From Nilaparvata lugens (taxonomy: Eukaryota > Arthropoda > Insecta > Hemiptera > Delphacidae), in the NCBI RefSeq assembly GCF_014356525.2, contig NC_052511.1, positions 31,832,689-31,896,688 of the forward strand: 64,000 nucleotides of DNA, read 5' to 3'. Both the position numbers and the translations under genes were made by a program. Shown here in pieces: positions 1-12,500 of the stretch. The notes beneath the pieces are model-generated. The model made no database searches. It was given only the letters and a program-made list of their open reading frames with translations, and was not told where the DNA came from. The first letter of the stretch is position 1; each line of letters begins with the position of its first letter.

Positions 1-929
1 TCTATCATTCACAGTGACAGGCACATCATATTGTTTTTGCAACACAATTACATTACGCGCAGAGTATAAAAAAGACTCTCAAGCTCTTGAATATCAATAT
101 TCTCATAAATTTATATTCTTTAGTAGGCTTTCAATAATAATTTGTTTATTCTTCTCCAAGAGTAGATAAGCTCACAGAATAACAAATTATTTGTGGATTA
201 TAATGATGATATTATTTTCATCAACCGTCAACTCATTATTTTCAATCTGAAAATAAATTTAAGACTCTTATAATAAATATTATGAAATAGATGAACCCTA
301 TTTCAGTAGGTACTATGCTCTCATTCTGTGGAAGTCACAGTATGGACTAAAGCTTTCATTTGCTTTCTTATTGATGTATCAAATTTCTTACACAAATTAA
401 ATAAAATGACTAGAATATTCCAGTTTATTCAGAAATAATAATAAAATAAAAATGATAAATATTTTCAAGGTAAATGTTTTCTCCATAAATGTAAGGCATT
501 TTAAGTGACATTTTATAATTGGAGTTATAGAGCATAAGATCAAACGTTGATTTATTTATCAGAGAGTTAATTTATTATGTAGATTAAAGTCATCCGATTT
601 TCGGTTAGAGGTCTTCGATTCAATTTGCGCGGATGAATTTCACAGCAGAGCGGAGTGCAGTTTCTCACGTTTCAAGCTTTCACTCGACCAGTATAAATCA
701 GCCCTAAATAAATAATTATGGCACTACCCATTCAAGCAGTTGATTTCGGACTGAAAAAGTTCTTTGATCGTTCACTGGAAGGGATGGCCATTGGCTGAGT
801 GAGCTTTACCTGAGAGTGAAACTCTTTCCTTGCCTGGAGGTGAAACGCTATCAAAATCCAATAAATATGTGTGTTAGAGACAACTCTTATTTGCTTATAC
901 CATTGTGATTCGACAACCCCATTTTCTTC

Positions 930-930
930 A

Positions 931-979
<49 letters not shown>
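930..979. repeat. CT/CA microsatellite
   Basis: A run of CT dinucleotides (about 930-948) passes into a run of CA dinucleotides (about 947-978) with one interruption. Open frames across it (Ser-Leu or His-Thr runs on one strand, Cys-Val and Glu-Arg on the other) are artefacts of the repeat. Confidence 0.95.
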
Positions 980-980
<1 letters not shown>

Positions 981-2160
981 CTACTGCGATGAGCATTACA
1001 ATACTGAACAAACATTGCTGTATTATGAATGGTCTCTCCTAATTGCAATATAATTTGCATTTGTTATTGTATATTTGCATTTATTTATTGAGGTTTGGGG
1101 AGAATATTGAACGGAATCAATGTGCTCTTTCATAATTAATTTACATTTGAGTGTTGTTTATGAAGTAGGAAACATTCTAAGCAAAATAAATCTAGTATAG
1201 GCCTACATTTTTCCTAAAAGAAATATAATGGTAGGGGAATAAAATATAAAAAATCACTCTTACTTAGGACTAGCAGCCTAGGGAAAGTTCATTGAAGAAA
1301 AAAATGAAAATATGACTCACCTAATCATCTAGAAGAAGATACATTACATCCAACACACCAAAATTATCTTCAATGATATCAATGTATTGCATGTTTCTTC
1401 AACAGTTTCTACTAAAGTTTTTGGTGTGATAATGCTCATCATAACTTACATTTCAGATTCTCTATGAGATCAAATCTGAATCGGTATGCTGTTCAAATGA
1501 GTGAGTTGAGACAGTAATAACAAGCATTTTCATCGTCATTCTAATTGCCACTTTGATAAATTAATATTGAACTGTAATTTTTCAAAGTATAACGTATTTT
1601 TAATTTTTTCAAAAAGTAAATCTTGGGAGTTTCTGTCAAAAATTATTACTTGGAACAAAGCCAGAGTTCATTCAACTCTCCAAACAAAAAACTGACATGT
1701 GATTTTTGCTCTGGACAAAGGCTTGTAAAGCGAAAGTTATTGAGTTATCAATTCTTTGATGTTTATTTCAGTCTCTGAACAATGATACAGTGTACAAGGA
1801 TATAAGTGTGCTCATTTTATCACGAAAACATACAGGGAAATGTAAATAAATCTTACTCTTGTTTGTTGATTTATTTGTTTACATTACTGCTATTATATCC
1901 TCAACTTCTGTAGATACTATTAAAAGCGAAATAATGAAGTAAATTCAATTCTTTGATGGGAATGACTGGGTAAAGAAGTTTTGGATGTTGCAAGTTTTTA
2001 GTTTACTTTTTATTGGATTAGAAGCATTCATATACGAAGTAAAAGTGCAAAATATCGTGCAGTTCCAAAAATTAAAAATATAAATAATTAAATATTCAGA
2101 GGTGTTATAGGATTTTTCTCCATGATGATGGTATCATGAGCATCGAATCGAAACCCTTTG

Positions 2161-2312
2161 GTGCCCGGTTGCACAAAAGCCGATTAATTTTAATCGTGAT
2201 TAATTTGAGAAGAACCAATCAGAGAAGGCTTTTTCGAAAAAAGGCTTCTCTGAGTGGTTCCCGTGAAATTAATCACGATTAAAATTTAACCGGCTTTTGT
2301 GCAACCGGGCAC
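2161..2312. repeat. Foldback MITE, family 1, copy 1
   Basis: A near-perfect palindrome of about 152 bp. The ends are GTGCCCGGTTGCACAAAAGC and its complement; the arms carry TTAATCGTGATTAATTT, and the centre AGAAGGCTTTTTCGAAAAAAGGCTTCTC. It would fold into one long hairpin. The same family occurs at 11516 and 57921. Confidence 0.9.
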
Positions 2313-3296
2313 TAGGGGTTAAGAATAAAACATTAGTAGATAAGTGAAGAAGACCACATATTGTGATTCTATTTCAACAAAAATATGAAAGCTAATGAGT
2401 TACACTAAACATGGAAAACCATACTGAAATTATAACCTGAGACAAATTTGTAAATGAGCATTTAATTTAAGCACTCGATGATAATTATAAATAAGGTTTA
2501 ATTGCCATTTCCGATTTCCTCATTCAATATGTTCCCTTATATTTGAATCAAATTGGCTCATAAAATGAAAGTTGGGATATTATGGACTGAAACAGATTAA
2601 CCTATTGGAGCCTGTGTACATTATTTTATTCAATTCAAATATTCAAATAAATGAACAAACAAATACATCCCAAAAAGCAATTTATTACAATATTGTTTTA
2701 TAATTTCTAAATAATTGTGTTTCCTATAGACTAGCTGTGTGGGGGCACTTGAATATAATATAAATATTAACATATATAATATAGTTCTCAAAAATTACTT
2801 ATTTGAATTTATGAAGATACGGTAATTACAAAAACTGCAATAAAATCAGTCATTCAGTTTTACGGTTTTCCAAAATTTATTTCCTGATGAGTTCTGACAA
2901 ATTGCAGTCTACATTGGAGCAAATTGAACATTTTGTCAGTGACCTAAGATGCGCGTTGGTTGGAGTGAGTGAGTGAATGAGGCAAAAGCTGCTAGGCCTT
3001 TGCCCCTGGGGTCTATTCTGGGCTGTGAACAGATTGGAAAAGAGGTGGAGATGGTCTATTTCAGCCTTCCAGTCTGCAGTTGAAGCCTCAGTTCTGTTTC
3101 AACTCGCGAATGTAGCTGGCGTTGTCTTAGCTAAGAAGATCGCAGCTACAGAAAGAAAGACTGGAAAAGCTCACATCCGACGAGTATGGGAAATAAAAAC
3201 GCAGGTCTTTCTGGCTAAAAGGAGTGCGGCGGACGCAAACACAATAATCGCTCGTGTTTAGTGCAGTACATGAAACTCTAAATTGCTACCATTTAG

Positions 3297-3422
3297 TATT
3301 TATAGCCTTTGGCGTTTTACCAGATTATCGTCTCAGTCTGTGACTTCTATTCGCTGCGTATAACCAGTGCTCAACGAACGTTTCATCCTAGACGATCTTG
3401 TGGAATACAATTTCCCTTGGAC
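3297..3422 (+). promoter_or_regulatory. Possible core promoter and noncoding first exon
   Basis: A TATTTATA box (3297-3304) lies about 31-38 bases upstream of TCAGTC (3333-3338), which matches the arthropod initiator TCAGTY. Transcription would start near 3335. The following 88 bases contain no ATG and end at a strong donor, GAC/GTAAGT (GT at 3423). The flanking 2.94-3.42 kb is less AT-rich than its surroundings. This would suit a 5' UTR exon of the coiled-coil gene 6 kb downstream, but the link is inferred from order and strand only. Confidence 0.35.
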
Positions 3423-4745
3423 GTAAGTAATTTCCTCAAATTCAAATTCAATTAAAATTGGATCAATTGTACATTTGAAAATATATTTGCTATTTTATTG
3501 TGATCACTGTCAAGCTTCAGTGGTAAAGAAGTCTCACAAACTGTAAGTCCTGAATGTTGAATAATAAGGTATATTTTCTTCGTTATCTCAAAAAATACTA
3601 ACACCTAATTAATAAATTCAGTCTCATTATCATATTATTCAATAGTGGTCAAGATGGCTTACTTAATTCAGATTAGATGACTTGATTGGCTTACAGTGAT
3701 TTTTAAATGACTTTAATTTGACGAACACAGTTTTTAGTCCAACGTTTTCCACTGTCTTGACCTTAATTCTAGTTCAATCCCCCTCAAGATGACCGATTAT
3801 GATATATATTCTCTTCAGGCAAAAAATGCAAGTGTATTAGATTGACTTCCTGGAGTTTTTAGTGAACTGAACATTTTGAAAATTAAATCAAGTTCTCGTC
3901 TTCTACGATTCTTTCACTATTAACAAAAAAAAAATGAAAGAAGTACTATTAATAATTAGGTGGGTAGCCAAAATAGCAATAGGTCTAATAAAATGAAAAA
4001 TACTTTTAACGAAACTTTCTATAACAATTGCTTGCACACTTGAACACTATCATTGATCCTAATTAATAGAATGCATTTTTGTTCAAGTTAAATAAATTCT
4101 CTCAATATTCTTATTGTGTTCAATAATTAATTATATTTCTTTTAATAATTGGATTAGAATGAAAAAATTGTTTTTTTTGTAGTTGCCTATATAATTGATT
4201 TTATAATTTTTCTCGATTCCCGGCAGTTGTAAAACAAGTATAATGCAATATTTATTATGTGGAAGAGAAATAGTTGGCGGTTAGCATGTTCTTTCTCTTA
4301 TAATAGTTTAAATGACGGGTGCTTTTGGAAATTAATATTTTTCTGATGATTGTGTAGAACTTTCTTGTTGATTTGAGAAAATTATCACGCCATTGCCACT
4401 AATCGATAGTGAGAACAGTATACAGATATTGCACCAGGGAGTTGTGGAAAACCTATCAATGCCATGCAAATATTTTGAACCACGAGGTACAAAACATAAA
4501 TTATTGAAATTTTTACTACAGCCTTGACAAGATCCATAGTTATATAAATCAGTAACTCATGTTAAAACACGGCTTCAAGTGTTTCTGTATTTCCAAATGG
4601 AATACAAATTATAAAATATGGATTAGCCGGCACAGGTCTCCTGTTCTTCACGTTTGAACTTTTCATAGGCTACCGGTACCTGATTAATTTCAGGGTCTCT
4701 GACGTGACTTTATTTTTTGTTGTTGTTTTTATTGAAACTGAGTTT

Positions 4746-4995
4746 GAGTTGTAGCAGATTCAATGTGGGGTGTGAAATTTTAATTTTGTAACAATTGATC
4801 ACTTGACAATGAAATTTGAGTCTGGAACATCTGGTACACAATTTTTGACTCTGTAGCTTAATGAAGACTAGTTGGGAGGTAAACATAGCCAAAATACGCA
4901 TCTCTAGCACGTCTATTGAAGGTGTGGAACAGCTAAGTTGACACTATTGTTGCAGAGTTAAAAATTTCACCCCCCACATTGAATCTGCTACAACA
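4746..4995. repeat. Inverted repeat around TGTAGCAGATTCAATGTGGG
   Basis: TTGTAGCAGATTCAATGTGG with following GGTGTGAAATTTTAA (4748-4782) is mirrored by TTAAAAATTTCACCCCCCAC and ATTGAATCTGCTACAA (4959-4994). Arms of about 36 bp with a 175-bp spacer suggest a short transposon or a rearranged repeat next to the tandem duplication that follows. Confidence 0.7.
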
Positions 4996-5079
4996 ATAGA
5001 AGGAAAATATTAAGTAGTGGAATAAAACATCAAATTGAAGAGAAAACAAAGCTCTACAAATCTACTGTGAGCATTCATC

Positions 5080-5960
5080 TTTACGATCCATTGTTGGAGA
5101 GTTGCAGGTCCTGAAACATCAAAAAATAGGATTAAAAGCTGTTATTTTAACAATTTTACACTTTTAAGAGCGTGTATCTCGAAAACTGTTGAAGATATCA
5201 CAAATCACCACAGAACAAATATTGTAGAGAATTTATCAAGCTTCATTTCTGAATAGTTAGTCATGTCGGTTGAACGCATTTTTCCCAAGATATGAGCGTG
5301 TAAGCAAAACATTGAAAAATTCAACTTTTAAACCACCCTCATCCCTTTAGCACAAGGGGTAGGGATGGGGACTTTTGATATGTTCACCCCCTAACTGGTC
5401 CCAACAAAGCTGCAAAGTCAAAAATTGTGTTCGAAACATTCTCTCCAAAATCCTTTGTCAATTGGTCTATTTTGGCATAACTGAGGATATCACACTCAAC
5501 ACTGAAGCTGCTGCAATAGTCGTGGGGATGTGTGCGTAAACTTGTGAAATCATACATCAAATTGAAGAGAATTTGATGCTCTATAACCTCATGATCAGCA
5601 TGGATTTTTCCCATCGATATTAAAAATGTTATAAGAGCAAAAATAGCAAAAAATTGAAGGAAAATGTGTTTTTTCAAAAATGTCACATCTTTTAGAGCGG
5701 ATATTTCGAAAAGTGAAAGAGATATAGAAAATGTTGAGAGATCAATATAAAAGGAAATTATCTAAGCTTTAATTCCTTAAAGAATAGTCATGTCTATAAA
5801 ATGCATAGTTTTCTAGTTATATGCGAGAAACCAAAATATGGTACCTTTGTACCACCCCCACCCCCTTAGCACATGGGGTAGGAGTGGGGACTTTTGATAT
5901 GTTTACCTGCTCACTACCTTAAACAGAACTACGGGGTCAAACATTGTCTTCCAAACTTTT
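5080..5960. repeat. Diverged tandem duplication, unit about 525 bp
   Basis: Matching words recur about 525 bases apart: TTTAAGAGCGTGTATCTCGA (5162) and TTTTAGAGCGGATATTTCGA (5689); TAGTTAGTCATGTC and AGAATAGTCATGTC; CCCTTTAGCACAAGGGGTAG (5342) and CCCTTAGCACATGGGGTAGG (5864); and GGGGACTTTTGATATGTTCAC and its later twin. Probably an old repeat element of unknown type. Confidence 0.7.
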
Positions 5961-6201
5961 CCCTCTATACCCTTTTTTGAGCATTCATTGCCTGGACTAT
6001 AATAAATATTTTTCTGTCAAAAAATCAACTGTTCTAGTCAAACGAGACCGACGATGAATCAACTTTTCCGAATGAATCGATCATCATATATTTTTAATCT
6101 ATTAAACCCGAATAATGCCATACTTACAATTCCACATAAGCTCTTCATTTGCACCCCATTAAAAAGTTTGCAAGATCTCACAATGCAGTGTAATTTGTAT
6201 T

Positions 6202-6500
6202 GATTCATGTTCGATTTAATGAAATAATATGGAATTTCAGGGATTTTCTGACGTTCTTAATCAATTTTCCTTCTACTGACTCAAATTACTCAGAATGATA
6301 ATAATAAACTTAATTCTACGTGGGAGAATAATAATAAAGAAATAAATGTTAAATGTCATAATTCATGTTCGATCTAAATAAAATGAAATGGAATTCCAGG
6401 GTTTTTTTGTCGTTATAAATCAATTCTCTTTCAACTGATTCAAATTACTTAGAATGAAAATAATAAACTAAATTCTACGTGGAGAAATAATCACAAAAAT
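6202..6500. repeat. Tandem duplication, unit about 157 bp
   Basis: ATTCATGTTCGATTTAATGA (6204) and ATTCATGTTCGATCTAAATA (6361) each lead into ATGGAATT(T/C)CAGGG, then CTCAAATTAC or TTCAAATTAC and TTCTACGTGG. Two diverged copies, noncoding. Confidence 0.8.
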
Positions 6501-7672
6501 GTTCAAGTCAATACATTTTATTTCTGATAAGCATTTTGTCATTTATATTATAAAATGTATGATTTTACATCATAAAATTTATGTTATTTTCATTTTATAT
6601 GATAAAATTTAATCATCCCTATGAGAAAATGATTTAAAAAACCATACATCAAAGTTCAGCCCATCCTGAATAGTACTGACAAATTTCTTCCACATTCACT
6701 TTTTCACTTTGAGCTCCAATCTCCGGATATTAATTAAACCAATTAGTTATTGTCACAGACAAATCTGATTGTAAGGGAAAACAAAGCGTAAGTGTCAAAG
6801 TCCGAAATGACAAAGAATTCCTCCAAAACTATTGGAGGGTTGCCAACTCACACTGTTATTTGTAGTAACTTTGTCAATTTTTTCAGGTATATGAGTAAGA
6901 AACGAATGTGATGGGTGGGCAGTGGAGTTCATTAGACAATGAGGGAGAGAGGGGGAGGGAGAGAGAGACAACTCCTGATCCATTTTGGCCGACAACCCAA
7001 GCATCGACTTCAAATGAAGAGGTGAGCACCCTTCAAAGTAAATTCTAACAAATATTTTCATACCACTTGATTTTTTTCAAGTTATATTATATATTATGGA
7101 TATTTAATTATGTTTTTGTTTAAATAATGATGCATTAGAGTTGTAAAGGAGGGTTATCTGGGGGGGGGGGAGGGCCAGCTGCGCCCTAACTTCGCCCTCC
7201 AGATTAAAATAAAGGCAGCCTATTATCCAAATATTCAACACATACTGAACCCAATAGGTTCAGGCATTTTATTTTCAAAATCCCTCTTCAAAGTGGGATT
7301 TATTCTATTTTTCATTTTGAAATGTTTATATCATATCTAGTTGACCAACCTCTCTGCCGGCGCACAAGTTGTTCTTTGCCGGTAGTGCCATATTATAATT
7401 GAGAATATCTATTTGATTAATAATTATGTCAAATAAATGAATTTGATTTTGAAATTGTAGTCTTCTCAGTAAAGCAACGAACTTAAACAGTAAATACATG
7501 ATGTGAGATATCTAAAAAGTATTTTTTCTTCACTGTACTTTATAATGTATTCGTGAATTCTATAAGAGTGCTAGTAGAGTATACATAAAAGTGAACATAA
7601 GGGTTTCAATTTTTTAATCACACTACACATAGTTCTATTATGTATCAAATTGAACAGTAGTAGAATGAAAAA

Positions 7673-7863
7673 TAATGAATTATATATGAATTTAATAAAA
7701 ACCCTGAAAAACTATAAAATATCTCTGTGGATTATATACGTAGTCGCTCCCAGAAATAGTGAATTATATGAATAAATAATGAATTATATGAATTTAATAA
7801 AAACCCTGAAAAACTATAAGATATCTCTGTGGATTATATACATAATAGTCGCTCCCAGATATA
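7673..7863. repeat. Tandem duplication, unit about 112 bp
   Basis: AATTTAATAAAAACCCTGAA with following AAACTATAA, then ATATCTCTGTGGATTATATAC and GTCGCTCCCAGA, appears twice (7689 and 7793) with few differences. The near identity suggests a recent duplication. Confidence 0.85.
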
Positions 7864-9366
7864 GGCCTATTGTAATAGAACTACTAGACTCTATACCTAT
7901 CAAGTATTTCTAGTATGAATTAATTTCTAGTCTATACCATTAGATTAGAATTGAGAGAGTTAGCCATACACATTTGATAAGCTGTAAATTAGTCTTCAAC
8001 ATAAAACATAAACATACAACAACAACATAAAACAAGATCTGGTTATAATTTATTGAAAGTGTGAGATAGTGTTTTTATTTAAAAGATCTTAGTTGGATAA
8101 TATTGTACAAAGATCTAAGTTGTTTTTTTTAGTACCTAAATGACTCAAGACACCATTCAAAGTATTGCACAGTCACTTGTATGATTCATATTCTATAATT
8201 ATCTTCATGAAAACCAGACCATTATGTACAGTCCAACAATCGACATGAATTAATTTCAAAACAAAAAGATAGACACAAAACATGCAATATTATTGGAATA
8301 CGTCCAAACCTGAGATGAATGCCATCCCTCGCTTTTAGCTTCCAAACAGAAGGTTCATTTCAGGGAAATTTAGCAATTGAAAAATGTTTGATAATGGATA
8401 AATTATTGCAACATCTATATAAACTTTGAAACAGGACATTCTGCATTTTCCAGAGAGAAAAAAAAGTTTTTTCATCAATACATAATTCAAAGTGAACTGC
8501 AAAAGTTGGTCTAGGATCTGGGAATGATTTTAAGAATAGGCCTACTAGCCTACTAGTAGCAAGTGAATTCTTATGAACAATATTCTGCCATTATAAAGGG
8601 AGGCTTCACATTATTGAAAGAAAGAGCTGTGTAATTTTTGGTAAAAGTGCAGTATTGTTGGTAAAAGTACCTGAACATGAGTAGAAAATATGTATTACAA
8701 ACTACTGCAATTAGGTACTTTCTGTGAGTTTTAATGAGTCAGCAGAAAATTCTACTTTGAAGCCAAAATTTTGGCTCCGTATCTGAATAGACTGTTGGTT
8801 TCAATTAGTTATTACAGCAAATAAAATAGATTCAATTTCAACTCATTTGTTTTTGGCAATCTCGATTATGCCTCAAAAAATAGATAAAAATGTTTATAAT
8901 CCCAAATGGATCTCAATTACCTACTTTTTCAGTATTTATATTAGTAGGCTACCTATTTTTGAGAATTTCTCAAAATCAAATCCTACTTAAATGCTGGAAG
9001 TAGTATTATTTGTCCATCAGTATTATGAAAAAAACGCTTCGAGAAATGAGAAAACTCTGAAAAAGAGATTTGACAATCGTGTCAGTTCAAACACTTTGAA
9101 TAGATTTTATTATTTTCGTAAAAACAAAGTTATGGAAGTTTGCTCTCAAAGCGGGAAACTGTTCTTAATGTCTATTAACTTTTTAGAATGATTCTCTTGA
9201 TTTTCAAACATTTTTTCAGTGTGAACTCAGCTTTCCGCACACAAACTTATTCTCAGTATTGATTTCTTGATTTTGTAAAACACCTTCAAGTATTGAATTC
9301 GAATATTAGTAGCATTTTCATTGAAATTGTTTAAATTATAATTTAATATTTCATTTTTTTGTCTAG

Positions 9367-9575
9367 AAGTCGACAGAGGCTGGAAAGGCAGAAGATGGAC
9401 CGGTGAGGCTGAAGGAGAACAAGAAGAAACTGGAAGAATTCAAACAGGAATTGGCGGGAAAACGAGAGGCCAGACACAAGGCTATGGTCGGCCTGAGCAA
9501 TAAACTGAAGCAGCTGCAGCTGCAAGTCGACACTGAAGCTGAGGCTAGGTGCGCAGCTGAGGAGCAAGTCAAAAG
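9367..9575 (+). CDS. Coiled-coil gene, first visible coding exon
   Basis: The acceptor TTTTTGTCTAG precedes 9367 and the donor AAAAG/GTAGGC follows 9575. The reading (KSTEAGKAEDG..., ending AAEEQVKR) is a Lys/Glu/Leu-rich amphipathic helix with no stop. The exon ends two bases into an Arg codon that the next exon completes. An in-frame ATG at 9484 (MVGLSNKL) could be the start if only a noncoding exon precedes it. An upstream out-of-frame ATG opens a three-codon mini-ORF in the same exon. Confidence 0.75.
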
Positions 9576-12500
9576 GTAGGCTAAAATATATATTTTTTAA
9601 AAGTTGCGTAAATTTTTGAAATAACTACAAACAACTATACTATAATCTAATACTTTACAGCTCTACATGCTATACTTTCTGAAGCCAGCTGTGATACAAT
9701 GTGTGGATCACAGAATTTCCTGCAAGCTTCAAATAATGGATAGCGTTACAATTTATGGAGTGCGCTTGATATAATGGAGTGCGATTTATTAGGAAAATAG
9801 AAATATAATCTTTTATAAAATTATAATACGAGTGACATCATATGAATGCTGCTTGCAAAGTGAGAGAAGACTTTTATTGAATCAACATGAGCATCAAAGG
9901 AAATAATTTTCCATTGTTCTTTATCTTACTTTAAATTATAATTCCACAGTGTATTAAAAGTTTGAACGTGAAATATGTTGATGAAACTACAGGCACACAT
10001 TCAGTTACAATTATCGCGTTATGGTTTTAAATTCATGGTGTATTTTTGATATTGAATGCATGATCCATTGTATGAATCCCAGAGTTTTTATTGGAGAAAT
10101 GGGATTCATTTAGTTTGAACTAAGATGTGATTTTATCCATAATTGAAATTTATAAATTAGTCTATATTCATCATGATTTTTTTCTTTAAAATTGAACCTT
10201 TTAATAATATGAAATGAAATACTGTCCACTATTTGAATTGGATTAAAATAACATATTATCTGAATTTCAGTACCTATCCAGTAAAGCTGTATATGTATTC
10301 TCTAATTTAAAATCAAATGATGGCCGGTGCTAGTCATGATTGTTTTTATCTATTGCCGTCCAGGTTGAAAGCTGCGTTGAAAGAAAAAGGAGAGCAATGC
10401 TTCGAGGAAATGAAGAAAAAGATGGAAGAACTAGAAAAAGAGAAAGAAGAGAAGGAGAGCCAGTTGCATTCACTGAAAAGAATGGCTTCAATTGGAAAGG
10501 AAATGCTACGCATCAGAGAGCTTCAGGTAAAAGATCACCTCTAATAAATACGAGTACATTATATTTTTGATATAGAACGATTTTAATTACTGTCGGCATC
10601 AGTGAGATTTGGAATTGGAAATACTGTAGGCTAATCAGTGAATACGTTTGGTGAATACTACTGTAAAAGATTTGCAGTTCTAAATATTCACCAACAATTT
10701 TCAATAGAAATTAATGAGTTTTGAACTGAATATTGTTTTATTTCATTCGTTGTGGATAGCAGATCGATTCGCAGTGGAATTTTTCCACTTCTAAAAATTT
10801 GCTCGGATGTAGATAGACTACTAACATGCTATTGAACTATACTGTATAATCATTTCTATTTCATTATCTGTATAGTAATTTATAGGATAAACATGAAGAG
10901 TGTAGTGATTGCTAATAGCTTCATCTGCTAATATCACTTGAATTGGTTCCAAATCTATTCCTAGAATTTTTGTTCTTCTGTTTCGAATCAAGGCTATGAG
11001 AATAGTTCTATTTATAAGCAAAATCTTATTTTCTATTTTGGAACGTAACTTTTATTTAGAATCAAAGCATATCGTCAATCTTCCTGATCCGAAAAGCAAG
11101 GGTAGCAGTGATGAATTTAATGCTGTGTAGTAGCACACTTGGAAAAATAATGATCATAAAAATAGAATTTGATTGTGAAAGGACACGCCATGTGTTTGTT
11201 CATATTTTATTGCCACGGGGTGACCACGTGATTAAAAAGATTTAGGAAGCGGAACAAGTTTAGGGTTGGGTTGAAGTGGAAAATTTCCAGCGATGAACCA
11301 AATAAATTGCAACGGCTCTCATATATTTCATTGCAATGTTACAACGTAACGATGAATTATTAAATTTTGTTGAAAGGGCTCCCGTAGGATTATGATTTAT
11401 TAATTTTCATTAGATTCGTCTAGCCTATATTCTGATTCTGTGTTTCAGAATATTATTTTCCCTTTCACCGTTTTCAATTTTCTTTTTTCCTTTTAATGAA
11501 AGGATAAAACACATTGGCCCGGCTGCACAAAAGCCGTTTAAATTTTAATCGTGATCAATTTCTCGAGAGCCAATCAGAGAAGGCTTTTTCGAAAATAAGG
11601 ATTCTCTGATTGAGTCTCTTGAAATTAATCACGATTAAAATTCAACCGGCTTTTGTGCAACCCGCACTTGGTGTTACTTACAGTAGGCCTACTTGTTCCT
11701 AATTATATTAGTCTATGAATAAAATTCTAAAATTTAAAAATTCTTAATTTTTACTAGTCTACCTATTTTACTGTTTTTCAAAAATATATTTTTCAAAACT
11801 GAAAATACCTACCAAAATTCATCAAAGCAGTTATCTGGCTCCATAATTTATACTACAATGACAATATTGAGGGTAATAGTATGTAGTAGGCTAATGTGCA
11901 GTAGATTTATTCACTTCAGAATATTGAAAACCTTTTGGCCCCAACTATACGGACGGTTTGGACGCGCTGAATTCATTTCTCTCGTTAGCTAGAAGCATTG
12001 TCTCTTTTGATGTAAACTATACGAGCGTAATAGACGCTCCCCATGCATCTGAGGAAGCACGAAATCAATCCAGCGCTTCAGACGCCCAGCCCATATAGTT
12101 GGGGCCTTAGGCTGTAATATCCTTTTGAATAAAATTATCATTTCAGTGATGATTTTAGAATTATGATGATCGGAATAATTATTTACTGTGTCTTTCCATT
12201 TTAATAAATTCAACACTCTATTATTAATTTTGAATCGAAACTTGGTTTATCCACAGGTGAATGAGTTGAAAAAGAAACTCTGCGAGACAGCTGCATACCC
12301 CAACAGTCTGCGTGAAGAATATGAGGCACAGATACAAAATGTGAGGAGACTGAAAACACTGTATGAAGAGAGGGCGGAAGCGGCAAGACTAGAGCACCAG
12401 AAGGAGCTTGAGAGAGAAGTAGCCAGAACACAAGTTCTTGAGAAAAAGATTAAAGAGCTGGAAAAAGAAAAGAGAAACTCAGAAACTGCAAAAGATCAAC

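Larger units (their letters stand above)
1..3296. other. Gene-poor AT-rich segment
   Basis: No supported gene. Besides the microsatellite and the MITE listed separately, 718-798 holds a 26-codon ORF (MALPIQAVDFGLKKFFDRSL onward) 20 bases after TATAAA. 2977-3261 holds a 94-codon open frame with no recognisable features. Neither is supported enough to call a gene. Confidence 0.6.
3423..9366. other. Probable first intron of coiled-coil gene
   Basis: If the exon ending at 3422 belongs to the coiled-coil gene, this 5.9 kb is its first intron. It holds the inverted repeat and tandem duplications listed, plus a run of about 10 G at 7159. A 100-codon minus-strand frame (5686-5384) begins with a signal-peptide-like sequence but lies wholly inside the tandem repeat and is not called. 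A missing coding exon of the gene may be hidden here. Confidence 0.4.

Noticed and set aside
732..1053. Open frames on both strands across the dinucleotide repeat
   Set aside because: The repeated CT/CA tract itself produces the frames.
2977..3261. 94-codon plus-strand frame (MRQKLLGLCPWGLFWAV onward)
   Set aside because: No recognisable domain, and it lies just upstream of the putative promoter in a locally GC-richer patch. Not enough to call a gene.
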